Virus record (IMG/VR): IMGVR_UViG_3300044647_001355
Location: 1-43,405 of that record
Length of the DNA stretch: 43,405 nt
Strand: one strand, 5' to 3'
DNA from: a virus
Below the pieces are notes generated by a model. It was not told the DNA's origin and ran no database searches. It was given only the letters and a program-made list of their open reading frames with translations. A program made the translations under genes and the position numbers. The stretch's first letter is position 1; every line of letters begins with the position of its first letter. Shown here piece after piece: positions 1 to 10,121 of the stretch.

Positions 1-3000
1 GAAGTTTGCTTGATTGCCGTAGAAATGAAGGAATCCTGTGGAACTACTACGACCCATGTCGTAATAAAATGAACTACTATACCCCAGCCTAAATTGAAAA
101 TTATCGTTTGGGTTATATAGATTTAATAATCTTTCTGTTCCATCCGTTTTGAATATTGCCTGAACCGTGCCATTATCGGTAATTCTTGCATTACCTCTTA
201 CATCGAATTTGTATGCAGTATTAATACTTGTAGAACCTATAACCACACCCCCCGAACTCGTTGCAAAGTATGCATCAGTTGTATTGCGGAGGGTGCCGGA
301 GATGTCGAGGTTGTAGGTGTTGTTGGTGTTACCTATTGAAACGTTACCACCTGCGTTGATACGCATTCTTTCTGATGTGACACCTCCAGATGTTGTGTGA
401 AATTGCATGATACCACCATGAGGCCAACCGCCTATCATCATGGCTTGTGTTCCCGAACCTATAATAATCCTGTCGTATCCAATAGTTGACCCAAGAATTA
501 CGGATGCACCACCGGATGTCGGTAATATACCAAAAGCTTTATCTCCACTTCCGTTAACTGTTAAGTCATAACTTGGAACATTTGGGCCAATCGAAACTTT
601 TCCATCTGCCGTAATTCGCATCCGTTCGGTTGCGTTTGTTCCAAATAACATCGCTTGATTTTGGTAATTCCATAAATAAGCGATGTTTGCGCTATAGCTT
701 AACTGAAAACCATTTGTTGTCAATGAACCACTTGCGTCATTTTGTAATGCGATTACGGGCGTACTTGCACCTCCATAAACTCTAAGGTAATTGTTGTAAA
801 CAATTGTTGAGCCGATTGATACCCCTCCACTACTCGTTGCAAAGTATGCTGATGTGGTGTTACGAAGGGTGCCTGCAATATCCACCTTGTAGGATGGAGA
901 TGATGTTCCAAAACCAGCATCACCGGTATCCGTAATGCGCAGACGTTCAGTATTTGATGTTCCTGTGTTAATTGTGAAAGTACTTGCCGCAGCTGCACCA
1001 AAGGATACCTTTTCTGAACCGTTTACCAATCCAATTCGGCCCCAATAACTACCATCGCCTATTGACGCGTATCCAAATAAAATTGCATTAGTTGCGCCAA
1101 ATGAGTTATTTAAAATTCCAATTCTACTTGGGCGTGCATTTGCTGAAAACAATCCATCATTTGCATAAGTACTGAAAGACGCTAATCCATTAATTTGACC
1201 AATTACATCAAGTTTGTAACTGGGTGATGATGTTCCGATGCCTACATCTCCAAGAGATGTGATTCTTAGTCTTTCATTAATAACAGCACCAGTTGTTGTA
1301 TAAAAAAGAAGATCTGTTGCATCTTTATTTGTAGTAGAATGAAGGTTAGCAATATATGACCTACCCCTACCATTCATTCCGAGCGCAATAGCAATGCCTT
1401 CGCCACCAGAAATTGTTAAATCCGGATAAGTAAGCTGCATTGCAGTAACTGTTCCGTTTGCTAAATTCGCTGTACTTAATGTTACTAAACCCTGTTGTAC
1501 ATGAACTTCGGATATGGGTGACGTGATGCCGATACCGACATTGCCAGACCCATCAATCCTCATCCTTTCAACAGGGGTAGTGCTTCCTGCCGGGGTGGTG
1601 TGGAACTGAAGACTTGTCGTATTAACTCCAGCATCTTTTAGAGCATAAATAAGCGCACCGTTGTATAAGGCAGCAGCAGTGGAATTAAATCGGAATTCCA
1701 TCTGTACCGCTTGGGAATTAGCATTACCGCCTGTGTTTGCGAATCTGACAACATCTGTGCCGGTTGGTCCAGAGAAACTTGCCATTGTGGTTATGTCACT
1801 TACCACATCAAGTTTGGCGGTAGGGTTGGTATTATTAATACCAAAATACCCACTTGTTCTTGTGATTGTAACAAACTCTGATGTTTCGTTGAATATCGAA
1901 AAACTTCCTCCGGTTCTTGCATGGCTTAAATACCAAGTACCTGCCGCACTTGCAAAACCAAGCCTAACTCTTGCAGATGTACCTGCGTTATTATTTTGGA
2001 AAATTATGTTTACATCACTATTAACATCATCTACAACAAATAATTTTCCATTAGCACTTGTAGAGCCTATGGAAACATTACCTGAACTCGTAGCGAAATA
2101 GGCTGATGTGGTGTTGCGTAGGTTGCCGCTAATGTCTAAGTTGTAGGCGGGGGATGTAGTGCCAATGCCAACAGAAGAATTGCTTAATATCCTAATTGCT
2201 TCGGTTAAGGATGACCCAGCATTTGGTTTAACAAAAAAACTTAAACCGTGTGAATTATTTGTACCGTTGTTATTTGTAGCAATTTGCGCTTGATCATAAT
2301 TGGGTAGATTGCCTCCTCCAGATTTTCCCCGAAATAATATTGCAGTGCCAGCTCCGACCTGCTCTGCTGCTGTTGCTTCAAAATCTACAATCAACCCAAT
2401 GTTTATACTATTAACACTGCCTCCTGTTTTAATAATGTGCAATGGTGCAGTTGGACTTATCGTACCAATCCCCACATCTCCGGCAGATGTTATCCGCATC
2501 CGCTCAAAGTTGTTTGTGCCGTCAGCCGTGTAGAATGTTAGGGCAGCGGTTGGAAAAGATGAACGACCTCCGACACCTATACGCCCCTCGGTACTAAATG
2601 AGCCAAGATATACTGCCGTGTTAGCATCTCCTCCGAAATATGCATAGTTGCTGCGAACATTGAACGTGCCATTGACATCTAACTTATAGGATGGTGATAT
2701 AGTGCCGATACCAAGATTTCCAGAGGTTGTCAGCAACATTCTATATGAACTACCAGTCAAATCATACCACGAAAAATTATTTGATGCGTCAATGCCAGAT
2801 CCAACCCACCATGTCTGAGATGCTCCTCGCACATATGATATATAAGGTGAATTGATAGCGGATGATGTAAGTTTAAAATACGCATTTGCACTACTATTTG
2901 TTACCTCGGCATTTCCGCGAACATCCAATGTCGCTGCCGGACTTGTCGTACCAATACCAACCTCTCCAGTATTACTAACATAAAATCTTGAAGTTGTATT

Positions 3001-4212
3001 GGCATTAACACCGGCAGTTCCGCTTGGAGCAGTTACATAATTTAATGTCCCAGATATAAACACCAACGATCCAAGAGCAGCATTTACGGCATATCTATAA
3101 TTACCGCTTGTATTAATAAAGCCATTTTGGATTAAATATGTATTAGCACTGTTGTCGCTTAGTAACGTAAAATTCTTTAATTGAAAATACTGAACCCCAT
3201 TTGATGTTACATGTGCAAATGTTCCTACTGAACCAACATTGACCCCTCCCGAACTCGTTGCAAAATACGCATCTGTTGTATTGCGAAGGGTGCCACTGAC
3301 ATCAAGGTTATATGTATTATTGGTATTCCCGATGGAAACGTTGCCGCTTGCGTTGATAACAACTCTTGCGGTTGCTGTTGTACCTGCCGTTTGACTTGCT
3401 CCTGTGTAAAATCTTAATACACCTTGATTGTCATATTTGTATCCCGCTATTGTGCCTGTTTCCGCATGGGATACAACACCAGCGGCTGACACGTCTAAAT
3501 TATAACCGCCACTAATTGCGCCACTATCATCATTTTTTGCCACGCGCATAAATGTAGCATCGTTCAATCTATACTCACCGACTGCTGTAATTCTATTGTT
3601 TGAACGAATGACACCCCTAACATCTAATGTATAAGATGGCGCATTTGTGCCAATTCCAAACCTTGTATTTGTGTTATCCCAAAAAAGATTATTGCTTCCC
3701 GTTACCGCTGACGTTCCGCTGAAATACGTTACTTGTCCACTTGTCCCCGTCCCTGTTACAGGATTCGTCAGCGTTGCCTGTTTGCCGTTCAGTTGGGTTT
3801 GTATGGCAGATGTGACCCCGTCAAGGTATCCGAACTCTGTATTAGACACGACCCCTGTGCCTATCTTCGCAGCATCAATACCCGTAGGCATATCAGCAGC
3901 CTGAAGGAATGACCACTCAATATCAAAGTCTGTAGTAGACTTCTTGACTATAAACTGCCTGACAGATCCTCCGGAAGGGAAAGCTCCCGGGTCACCCTTG
4001 TCTCCTTTCGGTAAAACAAAGTTCAGTACCGCCTCATTGATGGTACCCACGTTTGTGATGGAAGGAACCGCCCCAGATACAACATCACCTATCTGTATGG
4101 TAACAGCTGCTGCAGGTACAATATTCCAGACAGAACCGTTCCACTCCCAAGTGTTGTTATTGAAAGTCGCCTGCTGGCCAATAGATGGATTGTCTGGGAA
4201 GTTTATAGCCAT
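1..4212 (-). CDS. Long repeat-built tail fibre protein, 3' part missing
   Basis: The frame is open for 1404 codons from the ATG at 4212 to the left window edge, so the C-terminus is not seen. The N-terminus (MAINFPDNPSIGQQATFNNN, then WEWNGSVWNIV) matches the start of many phage tail fibres and is followed by a short collagen-like GDKGDPG stretch. The rest is built from about 13 degenerate units spaced roughly 230-410 bases, each with a core like GIGTxAPSYxLDVxG. Such fibres form trimeric beta-rich shafts that contact the host, and relatives often end in a self-cleaving S74 chaperone domain, which would lie outside the window. It starts one base after the tailspike stop codon. The fold is inferred from composition and repeats. 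Confidence 0.85.
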   Translation of the reverse strand, partial: MAINFPDNPSIGQQATFNNNTWEWNGSVWNIVPAAAVTIQIGDVVSGAVPSITNVGTINEAVLNFVLPKGDKGDPGAFPSGGSVRQFIVKKSTTDFDIEWSFLQAADMPTGIDAAKIGTGVVSNTEFGYLDGVTSAIQTQLNGKQATLTNPVTGTGTSGQVTYFSGTSAVTGSNNLFWDNTNTRFGIGTNAPSYTLDVRGVIRSNNRITAVGEYRLNDATFMRVAKNDDSGAISGGYNLDVSAAGVVSHAETGTIAGYKYDNQGVLRFYTGASQTAGTTATARVVINASGNVSIGNTNNTYNLDVSGTLRNTTDAYFATSSGGVNVGSVGTFAHVTSNGVQYFQLKNFTLLSDNSANTYLIQNGFINTSGNYRYAVNAALGSLVFISGTLNYVTAPSGTAGVNANTTSRFYVSNTGEVGIGTTSPAATLDVRGNAEVTNSSANAYFKLTSSAINSPYISYVRGASQTWWVGSGIDASNNFSWYDLTGSSYRMLLTTSGNLGIGTISPSYKLDVNGTFNVRSNYAYFGGDANTAVYLGSFSTEGRIGVGGRSSFPTAALTFYTADGTNNFERMRITSAGDVGIGTISPTAPLHIIKTGGSVNSINIGLIVDFEATAAEQVGAGTAILFRGKSGGGNLPNYDQAQIATNNNGTNNSHGLSFFVKPNAGSSLTEAIRILSNSSVGIGTTSPAYNLDISGNLRNTTSAYFATSSGNVSIGSTSANGKLFVVDDVNSDVNIIFQNNNAGTSARVRLGFASAAGTWYLSHARTGGSFSIFNETSEFVTITRTSGYFGINNTNPTAKLDVVSDITTMASFSGPTGTDVVRFANTGGNANSQAVQMEFRFNSTAAALYNGALIYALKDAGVNTTSLQFHTTPAGSTTPVERMRIDGSGNVGIGITSPISEVHVQQGLVTLSTANLANGTVTAMQLTYPDLTISGGEGIAIALGMNGRGRSYIANLHSTTNKDATDLLFYTTTGAVINERLRITSLGDVGIGTSSPSYKLDVIGQINGLASFSTYANDGLFSANARPSRIGILNNSFGATNAILFGYASIGDGSYWGRIGLVNGSEKVSFGAAAASTFTINTGTSNTERLRITDTGDAGFGTSSPSYKVDIAGTLRNTTSAYFATSSGGVSIGSTIVYNNYLRVYGGASTPVIALQNDASGSLTTNGFQLSYSANIAYLWNYQNQAMLFGTNATERMRITADGKVSIGPNVPSYDLTVNGSGDKAFGILPTSGGASVILGSTIGYDRIIIGSGTQAMMIGGWPHGGIMQFHTTSGGVTSERMRINAGGNVSIGNTNNTYNLDISGTLRNTTDAYFATSSGGVVIGSTSINTAYKFDVRGNARITDNGTVQAIFKTDGTERLLNLYNPNDNFQFRLGYSSSFYYDMGRSSSTGFLHFYGNQANF

Positions 4213-4213
4213 A

Positions 4214-7105
4214 TCAGTTATTTGCTACTATTATCCAATTAGTTCCGTTAGACCTTACACGAACATACTTCCACTGAGCTGTCATGGTATAGGTAGCTGC
4301 TCCGTCGATTGTCTCTGCCCCCGAACCGTCAACGATAACTGAGTTTGCAGCCACCACCTTCTTGATGGTGTACTCCTTGCCCTTTATCTTGGCAGCAGTC
4401 GGTAGGTTGATGGTCACGTTACCGGAAGTGCTGTCAACCTCTACGGTGTCATCAAACGGTACCAGAGTGTAGTTGGCAGACTTTGATATCACGCCGTTAA
4501 GGAATGCAGGATCCTCAGCCCACTCAGCCTGACGTGTGTCAGTCTGTGAAGCGGCGTCTATGTATCCTGACTTGGTGACGATGTAAGCCTTTGTTTCCCC
4601 ATTCTCGCTCATGGTTATCCTTCCACCTTTCTGAACAAGCAGATATCCCAAGTTAAGGATGTTGTAGCTTGAAGAGATGGAGGAGATATTCTTTATGTAT
4701 CCGTTGTTACTGAAGTAAACTCCGGTAGCGGTAGTGTCAAAGTTTGTACTGCAAGTAAACTGCTTGGTGGTATTGTTCCAAGAGTCTATCGAGAATGCCT
4801 CTATTCCGTCCGGAGATGTGACGTTGCCCACATTCTGGATGAAGATATTGTCCTTGCCGGCGAAATAGTCAGGACGTCCGATGTCTATCCTTACATTGCT
4901 GATTACATTACTACCCGCTGTAACATCACCCAAGAAAGAGAGGAACTGAAGTGTTCTATACACATATACCCTGTAGTTTCCGTCAGGCATTGAACCGGTT
5001 ATGTAAGAAACCTTGAAGGTGCTTGCACCAATGTTCGTCACAATACCAACACCGGCAATCGTAAGGTTGGTGTTATAGAACGCAACCACTGAAGGAGGTG
5101 TAGACCTGAGCCATGCAAGGCTAGAGGAAGGTGCAGTGATTGTAACCTCACGGTTTCCATCTGTAGAAACCGCAATAGAAACTGCAGACCCGCCATTCAC
5201 CCTAAGATCCTGCAGGAAATAAGCTTGGTTTATGGAGCTCCTTGGACTGTGAGATATTTCTATACCACTTACAAGATTCCCTTCCTGCCGAATAATGTTC
5301 TTACCGTCAGCGTAGAAGTACCAGCCATTTTCAGGAAGTACACTCTGAGGGTTTAGTGCTCCAAGGTTTATCAGACCAGATCCAACATAGCAGTTGTCAA
5401 GCATCGTGTTCCCACGGTATCCAGTTTGTGACACTTCGAATCCGTCAATCTGAATGGGGGGAACAGTAAACCTACACTTGTCAAATGCAAATCTTCCGTT
5501 GAATACTATCGGATGGTATATTCCATCTCCGGTGTAATATCTAAATAAGCAGTTTTTGAAACCACAAACACCTGTTGCCAGTATATCATAAGAAGCTGAA
5601 GCATATGTTCCACCTGCGGGATATACGAAATCAAATACACTGTCAGAGATAGAGCTACCCATGGTAAAGTTAATATCCCCAATCCTTCCAAGGGACTCTG
5701 CGTACACGCTAGAGATCTTCATCGGGAAGTACCCGGTCTCAGATCGAGAACAGAGGGTATGATTTTTACCAGCAATGTTAACATTCTCTATCACCCAGTG
5801 GCCAACCTGACTTACGGAAGGGTAAGAAGATGCGCCGTACTTATTGAACACAAGTATCGTGTGAGTGTCTCCCCAGCAGCTGAGGAAGGACGCACGGTTC
5901 ATCTTCTCCTGATCCTGACACCCGGCGATACAACCCTTCACATTTGCAAACTGTATCCTGTTGAACTCAAGAAGCTCTGCGTTTTTGGTTGTTCCGTTCG
6001 GTGAGGTTATGATCCCTATAATAAAATTTGTTATTACACACTCATCAACCACGATACCGGTCGATCCATTATCGGGATCAATTACAATTATAAGATCACC
6101 AGTGGATGGATCTATATCATCATTCCCACGATAATATGTTGAAAGGCTTACGCCATATGCGTCAGTTCCCTGATAACCACCATCTGATGGTATGGTTGTA
6201 CTGCTGTGAGAAAAAGGATCTATCACAATACCCGCATACGGGCTGAATGGCTGGTTGCGGCATCCACTATCACTGTAATTTTCCCAAGAAGTTGAAAAAA
6301 ATACATCATTTGAAAGGTCTGGAGGTGCGTATGCCCCCTCAATTTTAAGATTCATTATCCTACACCCCTTACCCCTTTGTATGCCAAGAGCAAAAGAATT
6401 AGTAAACGTAGCCCTTATAGTTGACCCGCCATACGGACCCGCTGCCTCATAGAAAGATGTTTCTCCTATTAAGTTTACAGTATACGTTTGATAAAATGTC
6501 CCATTCCAGTTATGTGCTATAATTGGTTTTGCTATTACATATATACCTTCAGGGAAATATACATTGTGAAGCTTTTGATAATTTCTTATCAGCGTGTCTA
6601 TCGTTTTCTGAATAGGAACTTCATCGGTAGTTCCACTATTACCATTATCGCCCTTTGCCCCAAACCACTTAACACTGAAATATCTATTTGAAACTCCTAC
6701 AGGGTTTATTGTCATTGATGTTGAGAATATCTGCCTGTTGAACTCAGCATCTATAACACAGCCATTGACAGTTCCAGACCCGATGAATGCTCCATTAGAT
6801 CTGAACGTAAGCTTCTTCCCCTGACAGTTAAGTGTTCCAGATATGGTAATGTTTCCATTATCTATCACAACCTCTGAAACTCCAGAGTTTAAAAATATTG
6901 TGTTCAGCCTATAGGTCATGTCCGAGCCCGGGAGTACACCCCCGAGCCGGGCAAGGTATGGTCCCTTGTCGTCCGCAATCCTCCACTTGTCAGTGCCGCT
7001 TGCAAAGACAAATACGTCATCAGCTGCAGTTCCGGAACTAACCTGACGATAAAGACCGGAGCTGTCAAATGCGACCCCTAATGTTTGAGATGTATTGATT
7101 GCCAT
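4214..7105 (-). CDS. Tailspike with pectate-lyase-type beta-helix
   Basis: A 963-residue protein. Residues about 143-200 carry the usual entry to a right-handed beta-helix of the pectate lyase 3 family: KWFGAKGD, then a spaced run ending in VYFPEGIYVIAKPI. The middle is rich in short beta-strands with N, G and S turns, and the last 100 residues (TVEVDSTSGNVTINLPTA onward) form a separate beta domain common at the end of phage fibres. Proteins of this type bind and often cleave host surface polysaccharide. No catalytic residues can be assigned by eye, so enzyme activity is inference. It lies between two other fibre genes in a tight minus-strand operon. Confidence 0.8.
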   Translation of the reverse strand: MAINTSQTLGVAFDSSGLYRQVSSGTAADDVFVFASGTDKWRIADDKGPYLARLGGVLPGSDMTYRLNTIFLNSGVSEVVIDNGNITISGTLNCQGKKLTFRSNGAFIGSGTVNGCVIDAEFNRQIFSTSMTINPVGVSNRYFSVKWFGAKGDNGNSGTTDEVPIQKTIDTLIRNYQKLHNVYFPEGIYVIAKPIIAHNWNGTFYQTYTVNLIGETSFYEAAGPYGGSTIRATFTNSFALGIQRGKGCRIMNLKIEGAYAPPDLSNDVFFSTSWENYSDSGCRNQPFSPYAGIVIDPFSHSSTTIPSDGGYQGTDAYGVSLSTYYRGNDDIDPSTGDLIIVIDPDNGSTGIVVDECVITNFIIGIITSPNGTTKNAELLEFNRIQFANVKGCIAGCQDQEKMNRASFLSCWGDTHTILVFNKYGASSYPSVSQVGHWVIENVNIAGKNHTLCSRSETGYFPMKISSVYAESLGRIGDINFTMGSSISDSVFDFVYPAGGTYASASYDILATGVCGFKNCLFRYYTGDGIYHPIVFNGRFAFDKCRFTVPPIQIDGFEVSQTGYRGNTMLDNCYVGSGLINLGALNPQSVLPENGWYFYADGKNIIRQEGNLVSGIEISHSPRSSINQAYFLQDLRVNGGSAVSIAVSTDGNREVTITAPSSSLAWLRSTPPSVVAFYNTNLTIAGVGIVTNIGASTFKVSYITGSMPDGNYRVYVYRTLQFLSFLGDVTAGSNVISNVRIDIGRPDYFAGKDNIFIQNVGNVTSPDGIEAFSIDSWNNTTKQFTCSTNFDTTATGVYFSNNGYIKNISSISSSYNILNLGYLLVQKGGRITMSENGETKAYIVTKSGYIDAASQTDTRQAEWAEDPAFLNGVISKSANYTLVPFDDTVEVDSTSGNVTINLPTAAKIKGKEYTIKKVVAANSVIVDGSGAETIDGAATYTMTAQWKYVRVRSNGTNWIIVANN

Positions 7106-7108
7106 ATT

Positions 7109-7735
7109 TTATGAGAATAAAGTTCCACCTAATGTTGCACCGGTAGCAGCTCCTGTAGCAGACAACACACCACCGGTTAATGAAAGACCAGCACCTATCG
7201 TAAGTTCCTGAGGGGATCCGGAGCTTCCGGCTGAACGACCCAAGACCCTTGCGTCTGTCATGTTCTGCATCTTAGCATATGTGACAGCACCCGGATCGAT
7301 AGACCAAGAGGCGCCGCCTCCTGAAACACTTATGTCCCCCTTGTCGCCATCTGTTACGCCACTAGACGTAGATGACAGAACGCCTCCAGAAAGAGAAAGT
7401 CCAGAACCTATGGTTATCTCCTGAGGAGAACCCGCTCCGGCCGCACTGCGACCAAGGAGCCTGCTGTTCGTGACATTCTGCATCTTGGCATAGGTAACAC
7501 TTGCCGGGTCGATGGTCCACACGACCCCGCCACCAGAGACAGATATGTCACCCTTGTCTCCGTCCGATACACCACCGGCAGAGAAGAATGACAGCTGGGA
7601 CCAAGTGCTGGTTCCGTTACCTATCTTTATACTCCCTGTGGTTTTGTCTATGCCGATCTCTCCATCGGCCAGTACCGGATTTGCTGTAGCCCACTCCGTA
7701 GATGTCCCACGGCGTAGTTGAATTATGTTAGGCAT
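7109..7735 (-). CDS. Short tail fibre or adhesin with duplicated module
   Basis: I place the start at the ATG at 7735 ([12 protein letters not shown]), which overlaps the upstream stop by 8 bases and follows a GGA-containing purine stretch; the longer frame from 7834 would add 33 residues read from inside the neighbour. The 208-residue product opens with a domain seen at the N-terminus of many fibres ([24 protein letters not shown]...[13 protein letters not shown]). It then has two copies of a roughly 65-residue module starting [12 protein letters not shown] and containing YAKMQN, LGRSA and SPQE. Function is inferred: an adsorption structure built with its neighbours. Confidence 0.75.
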   Translation of the reverse strand: MPNIIQLRRGTSTEWATANPVLADGEIGIDKTTGSIKIGNGTSTWSQLSFFSAGGVSDGDKGDISVSGGGVVWTIDPASVTYAKMQNVTNSRLLGRSAAGAGSPQEITIGSGLSLSGGVLSSTSSGVTDGDKGDISVSGGGASWSIDPGAVTYAKMQNMTDARVLGRSAGSSGSPQELTIGAGLSLTGGVLSATGAATGATLGGTLFS

Positions 7736-9137
7736 TTCCTGCGTCGATTTTTTGTATTTGTAGATAAACACTATTAGGCACACCACCATCAAAAGTGATG
7801 CCGTCAATAGTTTGAATAAGTCCAGAGTTTGCATCTTGTACCCAAAAGTTATCGTAGTAAATATACGAAGTACCTGTAATACTGTTGTACCACTGAAGAC
7901 CTATGTACGGGTTGGCCGGCGGAGTGTCAGAGACAATCGTCTTACCCGGCAGACCCTGAGCACCGGCAGGTCCGGTGGCACCGGTGTCACCCTTTATGGC
8001 CTTCTTCCCAGACAGAACAACAACACGGTACTGCCCATTGGATGGTGCTGATGCGAAACTCACCTGAACAGTGTTGGCAGTCAATACCGCCACCTCTGCC
8101 AGAACCTGTATTCCAGAAGAAACCTCGTACACCTGAACAACCACGCACACATCATTGAGGTTGTGGGTTACAACAAACGATAACAGCGAACCATTCCCTA
8201 GCGTTGTGCAGTAAGATATCTCGCCAGTAAAAGGATCAATCTCATACTGTGTAAAATCATAGGGCGGTATTGCAGCATTTGTGTGAACACAAGGTATAGT
8301 CTGGCCTGAATTAAGAACAAATAGTAAATCTTCATATACATCTAAAACTCCCTGCTGACCTATCCCACCAACAAGAAGAAGGCGGAGCATGTCTACCAAA
8401 TGCGTGAACAGGGTCTGAGCTTTCTCAAACTCAGGGAAGTCCCCATTGCATTCAATGTACAGGTTGCGAAATGTCTCAAGCTGCTGGACAAGATCACCTA
8501 TCGGCTTCGGGGTACATGCATCTGCAGTCTCGGTTTTCGACAAGGATTCCAGAACCGTAAGCCAAGAGTTCGTCTGGCTTGTGTATGTCAGCGTTGAGGT
8601 GAGGCTTATCGTATAAAGAGCATCGTAGTAGTTCTCGTTGAATTCCAAGTTCAGTGATACCCCCGAACTGGAAAGATTACCGGTAGGAATACTAGAGCCA
8701 ACCCAAGCCCTTATGGGAGTGGTGTTGTTGTATCCAGATACTTGATAGTTTGTTCCATCACTGTATGAAAGTACAGGAGTGAAGATGTCAAAGTTCTTGA
8801 CAAGGCTTAATGACACAGGACTGTACTGGAACGCAAACGTTCTGGTAAACTCTGTGGCAAAATATCCAGATGCGGTGACCGTAAACTTTATGACATAGTT
8901 CCCGCACTGTGGTCCACCTATACTGTCCGGGCTTAGATTGAATTGAAACGTACCACCCGGTGAAGTTATGTCCGGAGTATCCAAACTACTTGACCTGACA
9001 TATCCATCTGGCTGAGTAATCGTGAAAACGCCGATCATGCCAGAAGGTGCTCCGACAGTAGTGTCTGTCAGAATCATCTTTGGCGCACCGGTCAAGTCGA
9101 ACCGGACGTTAAAAGACACATTACCGATCGATGGCAT
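7728..9137 (-). CDS. Tail or baseplate structural protein with collagen-like segment
   Basis: A 469-residue protein with no hydrophobic segment and a beta-rich composition. The N-terminal 200 residues look like tandem immunoglobulin-like or fibronectin-like strands. Residues about 382-398 are a collagen-like run ([16 protein letters not shown]), followed by a fibre-type segment ([23 protein letters not shown]). A conserved-looking block before it ([19 protein letters not shown], then FVVTHNLND) resembles linkers in baseplate-attached proteins. It is the first gene after a terminator-like hairpin and has its own candidate promoter, so it probably begins the fibre transcription unit. The exact role is not recognised. 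Confidence 0.65.
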   Translation of the reverse strand: MPSIGNVSFNVRFDLTGAPKMILTDTTVGAPSGMIGVFTITQPDGYVRSSSLDTPDITSPGGTFQFNLSPDSIGGPQCGNYVIKFTVTASGYFATEFTRTFAFQYSPVSLSLVKNFDIFTPVLSYSDGTNYQVSGYNNTTPIRAWVGSSIPTGNLSSSGVSLNLEFNENYYDALYTISLTSTLTYTSQTNSWLTVLESLSKTETADACTPKPIGDLVQQLETFRNLYIECNGDFPEFEKAQTLFTHLVDMLRLLLVGGIGQQGVLDVYEDLLFVLNSGQTIPCVHTNAAIPPYDFTQYEIDPFTGEISYCTTLGNGSLLSFVVTHNLNDVCVVVQVYEVSSGIQVLAEVAVLTANTVQVSFASAPSNGQYRVVVLSGKKAIKGDTGATGPAGAQGLPGKTIVSDTPPANPYIGLQWYNSITGTSYIYYDNFWVQDANSGLIQTIDGITFDGGVPNSVYLQIQKIDAGNA

Positions 9138-9141
9138 GTCA

Positions 9142-9175
9142 CAAATTTAGTCAATATTTATGACAGATAAACAAA
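9142..9175 (-). promoter_or_regulatory. Candidate Bacteroidota-type promoter for the fibre operon
   Basis: On the minus strand a TAAATTTG box (9149-9142) fits the Bacteroides -7 consensus TAnnTTTG, and a TTTG (9175-9172) lies 22 bases upstream, close to the usual spacing for the -33 element. The box ends only a few bases before the ATG at 9137, so transcripts would have almost no leader. It sits just downstream of a hairpin terminator, which fits a new transcription unit. Confidence 0.45.
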
Positions 9176-9176
9176 T

Positions 9177-9198
9177 CCCCCGCCTAGAAAGGCAGGGG
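9177..9198 (-). terminator. Hairpin after the 9225-10058 gene
   Basis: Four C-G pairs (9177-9180 with 9195-9198), one mismatch, then GCCT/AGGC around an AGAA loop. On the minus strand it is followed by ATTTGTTT, a weak T-rich tail. It separates the head genes from the fibre genes. Confidence 0.55.
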
Positions 9199-9224
9199 AG
9201 TTCAAACAACCAAACTAAGAGAGA

Positions 9225-10058
9225 CTATTTTTTAGACTTAGACTGAATAGTCTGATATACCTTTTCTCCTTTGGCACTGCTAACGCAATACGCCAGCAGC
9301 TCTTCTACATTGTCACCTCCGGTTGTTCTTGATACGGTAAGGATAACCTCACCACCGGGCCAGCTGAACCTAGACTGCTCAGAGTCGAACAGGATAACAC
9401 CCTTATTCAGAGCCCTATTAATTGTGGCCTTCATGACTGCCTGCTTGTTGTTGATGAGTTCCAAGAACTCTGCAGGCGCATTGTCCGCCATTGTTTCCAA
9501 ATTGTTTCTCAGGATGTCGATCTTCTGAGTGTCGTCCTGACCAAGTGCTGCAGTGTAGTTTCTTACATCTTCAGTGCTCAGGTCTGCGGCTGCATTCAAT
9601 GCCTCCCTCTTCAGGTTCCTAGTCTTCCTCTCAACCTCTGACTTCTTGGACTCATCGACCATCTCAAAGATCAGCTCCTTTGTTGTGTCCCTGTCAGGGT
9701 TTGACCCGTTGTGATTGCAGAGGGAAAGATAAGCGTGTATCTCCTGATCGGCACCACGACCACCGATGCATGTTATTGTTCCGGCGGACTGGATGGTAAA
9801 ATAAAGATCATGGAACGTGTGGTTGCCTTCAGAGTCAACAGACTTCACGGCAGCGATGTCCACATACTCCTCCGCCTTCTGGTCATAGATCTGATCCATG
9901 GGCGGCACCTGACGGACGGCAGGGTATGCCTTCTTGCCGGGATCCATCGGGTGGTTTGGAAGATCGGTCAGCCTGTATACCACCTGCTCTCCAATCTTCA
10001 ACTTTGTTTTTTCTACAATCTCTTTGGATAGGTTGTTAAACCTTTCTGTTTTTCTCAT
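9225..10058 (-). CDS. Unrecognised structural-region protein
   Basis: A 277-residue soluble, charged protein directly downstream of the major capsid gene, between two terminator-like hairpins. The first 100 residues look globular (VVYRLTDLPNHP, then TFHDLYFTIQSAGTITCIGG); residues about 140-200 are strongly helical and charged (DESKKSEVERKTRNLKREA). No enzyme motif is visible. Its place suggests a head-completion, connector or decoration protein, but that rests on position only. Confidence 0.7.
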   Translation of the reverse strand: MRKTERFNNLSKEIVEKTKLKIGEQVVYRLTDLPNHPMDPGKKAYPAVRQVPPMDQIYDQKAEEYVDIAAVKSVDSEGNHTFHDLYFTIQSAGTITCIGGRGADQEIHAYLSLCNHNGSNPDRDTTKELIFEMVDESKKSEVERKTRNLKREALNAAADLSTEDVRNYTAALGQDDTQKIDILRNNLETMADNAPAEFLELINNKQAVMKATINRALNKGVILFDSEQSRFSWPGGEVILTVSRTTGGDNVEELLAYCVSSAKGEKVYQTIQSKSKK

Positions 10059-10072
10059 CTTATTTGGGTTTT

Positions 10073-10103
10073 AAAAAAGGGGGGAGCGTTATTGCACCCC
10101 CCC
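10073..10103 (-). terminator. Strong rho-independent terminator after the capsid gene
   Basis: Six G-C pairs (10079-10084 with 10097-10102) with a short GC/GC continuation inside. On the minus strand the stem is followed by six T (the A run at 10073-10078). It lies just after the capsid stop codon and could limit or tune transcription into the fibre genes. Confidence 0.75.
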
Positions 10104-10121
10104 GTAAGAACATATTACAAT

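Noticed and set aside
7736-7834. N-terminal extension with a transmembrane segment on the 7109 fibre gene
   Set aside because: The hydrophobic stretch is read out of frame inside the upstream gene; the ATG at 7735 begins a known fibre N-terminus.
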